Translations under genes and position numbers: made by a program
From: DATMBL01 sp050735975
GTDB lineage: Bacteria; Desulfobacterota; Binatia; UBA9968
Reading direction: 5' to 3'
DNA length: 53,376 nucleotides
Assembly (NCBI GenBank): GCA_050735975.1
Contig: JBOHVS010000341.1
Coordinates: 1 to 53,376, forward strand
The notes under the pieces: model-generated
Told to the model about the DNA's origin: nothing
What the model saw: only the letters and a program-made list of their open reading frames with translations
The model's database searches: none
Part shown: in pieces, positions 51,146-53,376 of the stretch
How the letters are laid out: each line of letters begins with the position of its first letter
Position numbering within the stretch: the first letter of the stretch is position 1

Positions 51146-51408
51146 GGCTTGAACCCTCTATCCGGAAAAGCGTTGTGAATCGTAATTTAATCGTCCAAAG
51201 TGATAACTCTCAGGACTCGTCCCTCAAGTTCCTCGATATTGCCCCAAAACCGATAACGGTTACCCTCCTGAGGTTCGCTTCTCAGCGGTTCTTCCAAAAC
51301 CCGAACGCACCATTCCTTCTTCAAATAGGGACGCTTGCGCAAAACCTCGTGCTGAAATATTCCGTGAACCTGTATTGTGGCACCTGCCAGAGGATAGCCC
51401 GTTTTCCT
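51142..51408 (-). pseudogene. DUF4258 protein with in-frame stop and no normal start codon
   Basis: The minus strand reads IQVHGIFQHEVLRKRPYLKK, then EWCVRVLEEPLRSEPQEGNR and FWGNIEELEGRVLRVITLDD, then TAA (51189-51187), then in the same frame ITIHNAFPDRGFKP and TGA at 51144-51142. The whole is a DUF4258-like domain with one nonsense codon. Upstream, between TGA (51411-51409) and the domain, no ATG, GTG or TTG is in frame, so the start seems lost too. It overlaps the intact DUF2283 gene in ATGA. Residues are separated here only for reading. Confidence 0.7.
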
Positions 51409-51419
51409 TCAGATGACTA

Positions 51420-51500
51420 GGCTAACACTTAAGGCTGAGCAGCCACGGACCGCGAGTTTGGCGAGCGGTTCGAAAGTCTGTCTCAAGCCGTTGGTTAGCG
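51420..51500. other. integron attC site (small CxxC protein cassette)
   Basis: GGCTAAC (51420-51426) and GTTAGCG (51494-51500) on the plus strand bound an 81-bp palindrome; AAGGCTGAGCAG pairs with CTGTCTCAAGCC. It resembles the site at 52408-52490 in its outer parts. In array orientation the crossover box is GTTAGCC, a good match. Confidence 0.85.
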
Positions 51501-51522
51501 GTCAGCGGTAAATTGAAAAGAC

Positions 51523-51720
51523 CTACGTCCAAGGATCTTCTCCCATATGGAATTTCTTAGCGAGGTCGTAACAGGCACCGCACAGTACTTTGGGATCGAG
51601 ATGAGCCTCCGCTTCTCCCGCCCATTCTCCACCAGTCGCACGAACCCGCTCGTCACAGGCTTGGCACCATGCATCGGGACGTGGGTTGTCCGGGTCCTCG
51701 GTACTTTCAGACTTGACAAC
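51523..51720 (-). pseudogene. small CxxC zinc-binding-like protein, 5' frameshifted
   Basis: The minus-strand frame reads ESTEDPDNPRPDAWCQACDE, then RVRATGGEWAGEAEAHLDP and KVLCGACYDLAKKFHMGEDPWT before TAG. The two CxxC pairs suggest zinc binding. No start is in frame below the TAA at 51723-51721; TTG 51719 (MSSL) begins in the neighbouring frame, so a one-base loss near the 5' end is likely. The start region overlaps the promoter of the divergent HigBA-like pair. Confidence 0.6.
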
Positions 51721-51741
51721 TTATATCAATACTTGTATGTT
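51713..51741 (+). promoter_or_regulatory. strong sigma-70-type promoter for the HigBA-like operon
   Basis: TTGACA (51713-51718) and TATGTT (51736-51741) are separated by exactly 17 bases. The -10 box ends 5 nt before the GTG at 51747, so transcription would start at or just after the start codon. That predicts a leaderless mRNA, or a later start codon. Confidence 0.65.
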
Positions 51742-51746
51742 GAGTC

Positions 51747-52097
51747 GTGCCGGACAAGCCTCTGTTTTGGCTCGGATCTTCCCGGAACGATCTCAAGGTT
51801 TTCCCTCCGGACGCACGGCGCGTCGCGGGCTTCCAACTGCGACGTATCCAACAGGGGCTTGAACCAAACGACTGGAAGCCGATGCCCACAGTGGGACCCG
51901 GCGTTCAGGAGATCCGCATCCACACTGGACTCGAATATCGAGTCTTCTATGTGGCTAAATTCGCGGAGGGCGTTTACGTGCTCCATGCTTTCAAAAAGCG
52001 AACCAGGAAAACACCAAAACGTGAACTGGAACTCGGTCGCGACCGGTTTCGTGCTCTCATCCTGAAGCGACGGACTGAGAATTCCACGGAAAGGTAA
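51747..52097 (+). CDS. RelE/ParE-superfamily toxin, HigB-like (Gp49 family)
   Basis: About 116 residues: KPLFWLGSSRNDLKVFPPDARRVAGFQLRRIQ, W-K-P-M, EIRIHTGLEYRVFYVAKFAEGVYVLHAFKKRTRKTPKRELELGRDR. This is the phage Gp49/HigB-type layout, toxins that cleave mRNA on the ribosome. The basic and aromatic residues of the C-terminal half look intact. GTG 51747 begins the natural N terminus. It precedes the antitoxin by 7 bp and is transcribed opposite to most cassette genes, with its own promoter. Confidence 0.88.
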   Translation: MPDKPLFWLGSSRNDLKVFPPDARRVAGFQLRRIQQGLEPNDWKPMPTVGPGVQEIRIHTGLEYRVFYVAKFAEGVYVLHAFKKRTRKTPKRELELGRDRFRALILKRRTENSTER

Positions 52098-52104
52098 GTT
52101 CAAG

Positions 52105-52413
52105 ATGAAACTCAAAGTGACTCGATCGAGTGGCAATGTATTCCGGGATCTGGGCTTTCCCCCCCACGAGGCCGAGCACCTGCTTGTTCGGGCGGACCTG
52201 ATGATTAAAGTCCAAAAGCTGATTACGTCCCGAGGTCTCAAGCAGGCCGAAGTGGCCAAAATTCTCCGCATAACGCAGCCTCGGGTGAGTGATCTGCTCC
52301 GAGGCCGGATCGACCTCTTCAGTACCGACGCGCTCATCGACATGTGTGCCCGCCTGGGTGTCCGTGTACAACTCGTTCTGAAACCGTCGCGCCGCAACCT
52401 CAAGGCTGCCTAA
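52105..52413 (+). CDS. XRE-family HTH antitoxin, HigA-like
   Basis: The 102-residue protein has a helix-turn-helix of the XRE type (KLITSRGLKQAEVAKILRI then TQPRVSDLLRGRIDLFSTDALI, about residues 38-80). Such antitoxins neutralise the HigB toxin and repress their own promoter. It lies 7 bp after the toxin gene. The ATG 52105 has AAGGTAAG upstream. Its TAA stop is inside the attC box GCCTAAC at 52408-52414. Confidence 0.88.
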   Translation: MKLKVTRSSGNVFRDLGFPPHEAEHLLVRADLMIKVQKLITSRGLKQAEVAKILRITQPRVSDLLRGRIDLFSTDALIDMCARLGVRVQLVLKPSRRNLKAA

Positions 52414-52490
52414 CGTGAAGGCTGAGCAGACACGGCCCGCGAATCTATTGAGTGGGGTCCGAAGATCTGTTCTCAAGCCGCTGGTTAGGC
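52408..52490. other. integron attC site shared by convergent genes
   Basis: GCCTAAC (52408-52414) and GTTAGGC (52484-52490) bound an 83-bp palindrome; AAGGCTGAGCAGA pairs with TCTGTTCTCAAGCC. Both outer boxes are perfect. The HigA-like gene ends with TAA in the left box and the minus-strand gene at 52485 ends with TAA in the right box. Confidence 0.9.
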
Positions 52491-52990
52491 AGCGCCATTC
52501 CCGGTCCCACGCTTTATGAACTGTCGCGGATCGTCGAGCGCCACCTTGATCTCCGCTGCCCATGCCGGAGACCCGACAGAGATCGCCAAAGCTACATGTG
52601 TCGAATCCGTGTAATGCTCGTCGGGCCAAGAGTCGACGAGAAAGAACCAGAGCGCTTCGCGGAGGGGTTCGGAATCATGCTACGTAGTCATGATACAAGA
52701 CTCCTTGGGCACTCCGAAGTCGTTGTCTGGACAGGACACCATCTCGTCGATTACGTCGTGGACCCGCTCGCAATCTGGACCCCAGCAAACAAGTTGGACG
52801 CGCCTGCACGCAGCAATGGCTCGACGAATGCAGACACCGCGTCGGCTGTTGTACCGCGAGCGTCCCAGGCGAGGAGACACGCGAAGTTTCCGGCAGGGAG
52901 ATCGAGGCGAGGCAACTCGACCGCGGACTCGATGTCGATGGAGAAGAGCCGCCGCTCCATCACTGAATCGAAGGCGTGCTCGCGAAGCAT
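52485..52990 (-). pseudogene. cassette hypothetical (DUF7684-like), frameshift plus stop codon
   Basis: From ATG 52990 the frame reads LPAGNFACLLAWDARGTTAD and SAFVEPLLRAGA. Near 52802 a one-base loss shifts the continuation, VQLVCWGPDCERVHDVIDEMVS and DNDFGVPKESCIMTT, into another frame. There TAG stands where a Trp codon (TGG) would fit, and the same frame then runs DSEPLREALWFFLVDSWPDEHY to TAA in the attC box. With these two corrections the protein would be about 168 residues. I believe the family is DUF7684 but have not checked. Function unknown. Confidence 0.65.
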
Positions 52991-53002
52991 GGTGTTCCGG
53001 CG

Positions 53003-53060
53003 GCCTAACGTTCCGCTGAGCCGCGCGCTTCCGCGCGTCGGCTCTATGCCTTTGTTAGGC
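53003..53060. other. integron attC site (WrbA cassette)
   Basis: GCCTAAC (53003-53009) and GTTAGGC (53054-53060) bound a 58-bp palindrome; CCGCTGAGCCGCGCGC pairs with GCGCGTCGGCTC. It is short and perfect in the outer boxes. It lies 20 nt beyond the stop of the WrbA-like gene. Confidence 0.9.
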
Positions 53061-53079
53061 AGCCACTCGTATTTGTTCG

Positions 53080-53376
53080 TTAGGTTTGTTGCAGTTTCAG
53101 ACCGACTACTGCTAGACGGCGGCCAAGAGCGCGGCAGATCGCCGCTTCCTGTGCGTCGATTTGGCGCTTGTTATCATCGCCCGCGACGTGCCCCGGACCG
53201 TATGGTGAGCCGCCACCCTGCGTGGTGAACAGTTCCTGAGTGGAATACGGGACACCGACGAGAATCATCCCCAGGTGGAGCAGTGGCGCCATTAGCGTCA
53301 GAATCGTCGTTTCCTGTCCGCCGTGCAGGCTGCTAGTGGAAACAAAGACGCCGGCCGGCTTGCCTTCCAGTTCGCC
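53080..53376 (-). CDS. wrbA: NAD(P)H:quinone oxidoreductase WrbA-like, partial (5' end beyond the window)
   Basis: The minus strand from the right edge reads GKPAGVFVSTSSLHGGQETT, then MAPLLHLGMILVGVPYS, GGGSPYGPGHVAGDD and AICRALGRRLAVV, the C-terminal half of a WrbA flavoprotein. The GGSPYG and HGGQETT segments contact FMN in the family. It transfers two electrons from NAD(P)H to quinones in the cytoplasm. The frame is intact for the 98 residues seen and the rest lies outside the window. It is the most promoter-proximal cassette in this window, if the integrase lies to the right. Confidence 0.85.
   Translation of the reverse strand, partial: GELEGKPAGVFVSTSSLHGGQETTILTLMAPLLHLGMILVGVPYSTQELFTTQGGGSPYGPGHVAGDDNKRQIDAQEAAICRALGRRLAVVGLKLQQT

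Noticed and set aside
52452..53228. Plus-strand open frame of 258 codons
   Set aside because: It crosses an attC site and is antisense to the DUF7684-like remnant and the WrbA gene.
1..53376. tRNA, rRNA, CRISPR array, replication origin
   Set aside because: I looked for cloverleaf-like segments, rRNA wording, regularly spaced repeats and DnaA-box clusters by eye and found none convincing.

Overview
The window looks like a chromosomal contig from an uncultured soil or sediment bacterium. Moderately high GC, many amidohydrolase_2 and UbiD-family genes, F420-type luciferase-like oxidoreductases and NMT1/iron-type solute-binding proteins resemble metagenomic lineages such as Candidatus Binatota, Rokubacteria or NC10. 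That placement is an impression from gene content only; no rRNA or other phylogenetic marker is present. I saw no tRNA, rRNA or CRISPR.

Bases 1-46,080 form a catabolic block of about 36 apparently intact genes. It opens with an alpha/beta hydrolase, a flavoprotein, an ornithine-cyclodeaminase-like enzyme, a cyclophilin, a DapA-like lyase, a heme-oxygenase-fold protein and a first UbiD-type decarboxylase. From 19,622 down to 10,186 a minus-strand operon of seven genes reads UbiD - bicupin - iron-type solute-binding protein - UbiD - bicupin - double permease - bicupin, with very short spacings or overlaps and no ATPase gene. Next come a flavin reductase, a cupin, an ETHE1-like hydrolase, a molybdopterin oxidoreductase with a fused FeS/NrfD partner, and an amidohydrolase / heme-oxygenase-fold / TPP-enzyme trio. 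Two further amidohydrolases with an NMT1-type binding protein, an LLM/cupin/amidohydrolase group, two tandem secreted TPR proteins, a second LLM enzyme, a cysteine-free racemase-fold protein, two universal stress proteins, an MFS exporter and a diiron MBL protein complete it. Taken together, the decarboxylases, cupins, amidohydrolases and TPP enzyme suggest breakdown of aromatic or other carboxylic acids; the substrate is not readable from the sequence.

From about 46.2 kb to the right edge the character changes. Short genes, mostly on the minus strand, are separated by 58-85 bp imperfect palindromes bounded by GTTRRRY-type and RYYYAAC-type boxes. I read these as integron attC sites, so this is a gene-cassette array. 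Gene direction implies that any integrase and attI lie to the right of the window, making this the distal end. Cassettes include WrbA, a HigBA-like toxin-antitoxin pair, DUF4258/DUF2283, two DUF4160/DUF2442 pairs in opposite gene orders, a sulfatase-modifying-factor-like protein, an SDR and several unknown proteins.

Most cassette genes are disrupted by single frameshifts or stop codons, while no gene in the left 46 kb shows this. In all three two-gene DUF modules the presumed toxin-like member is broken and the partner is intact. The intergenic DNA of the left part also carries unexplained short-word repeats, including a hexamer hairpin at 30,941-30,998.
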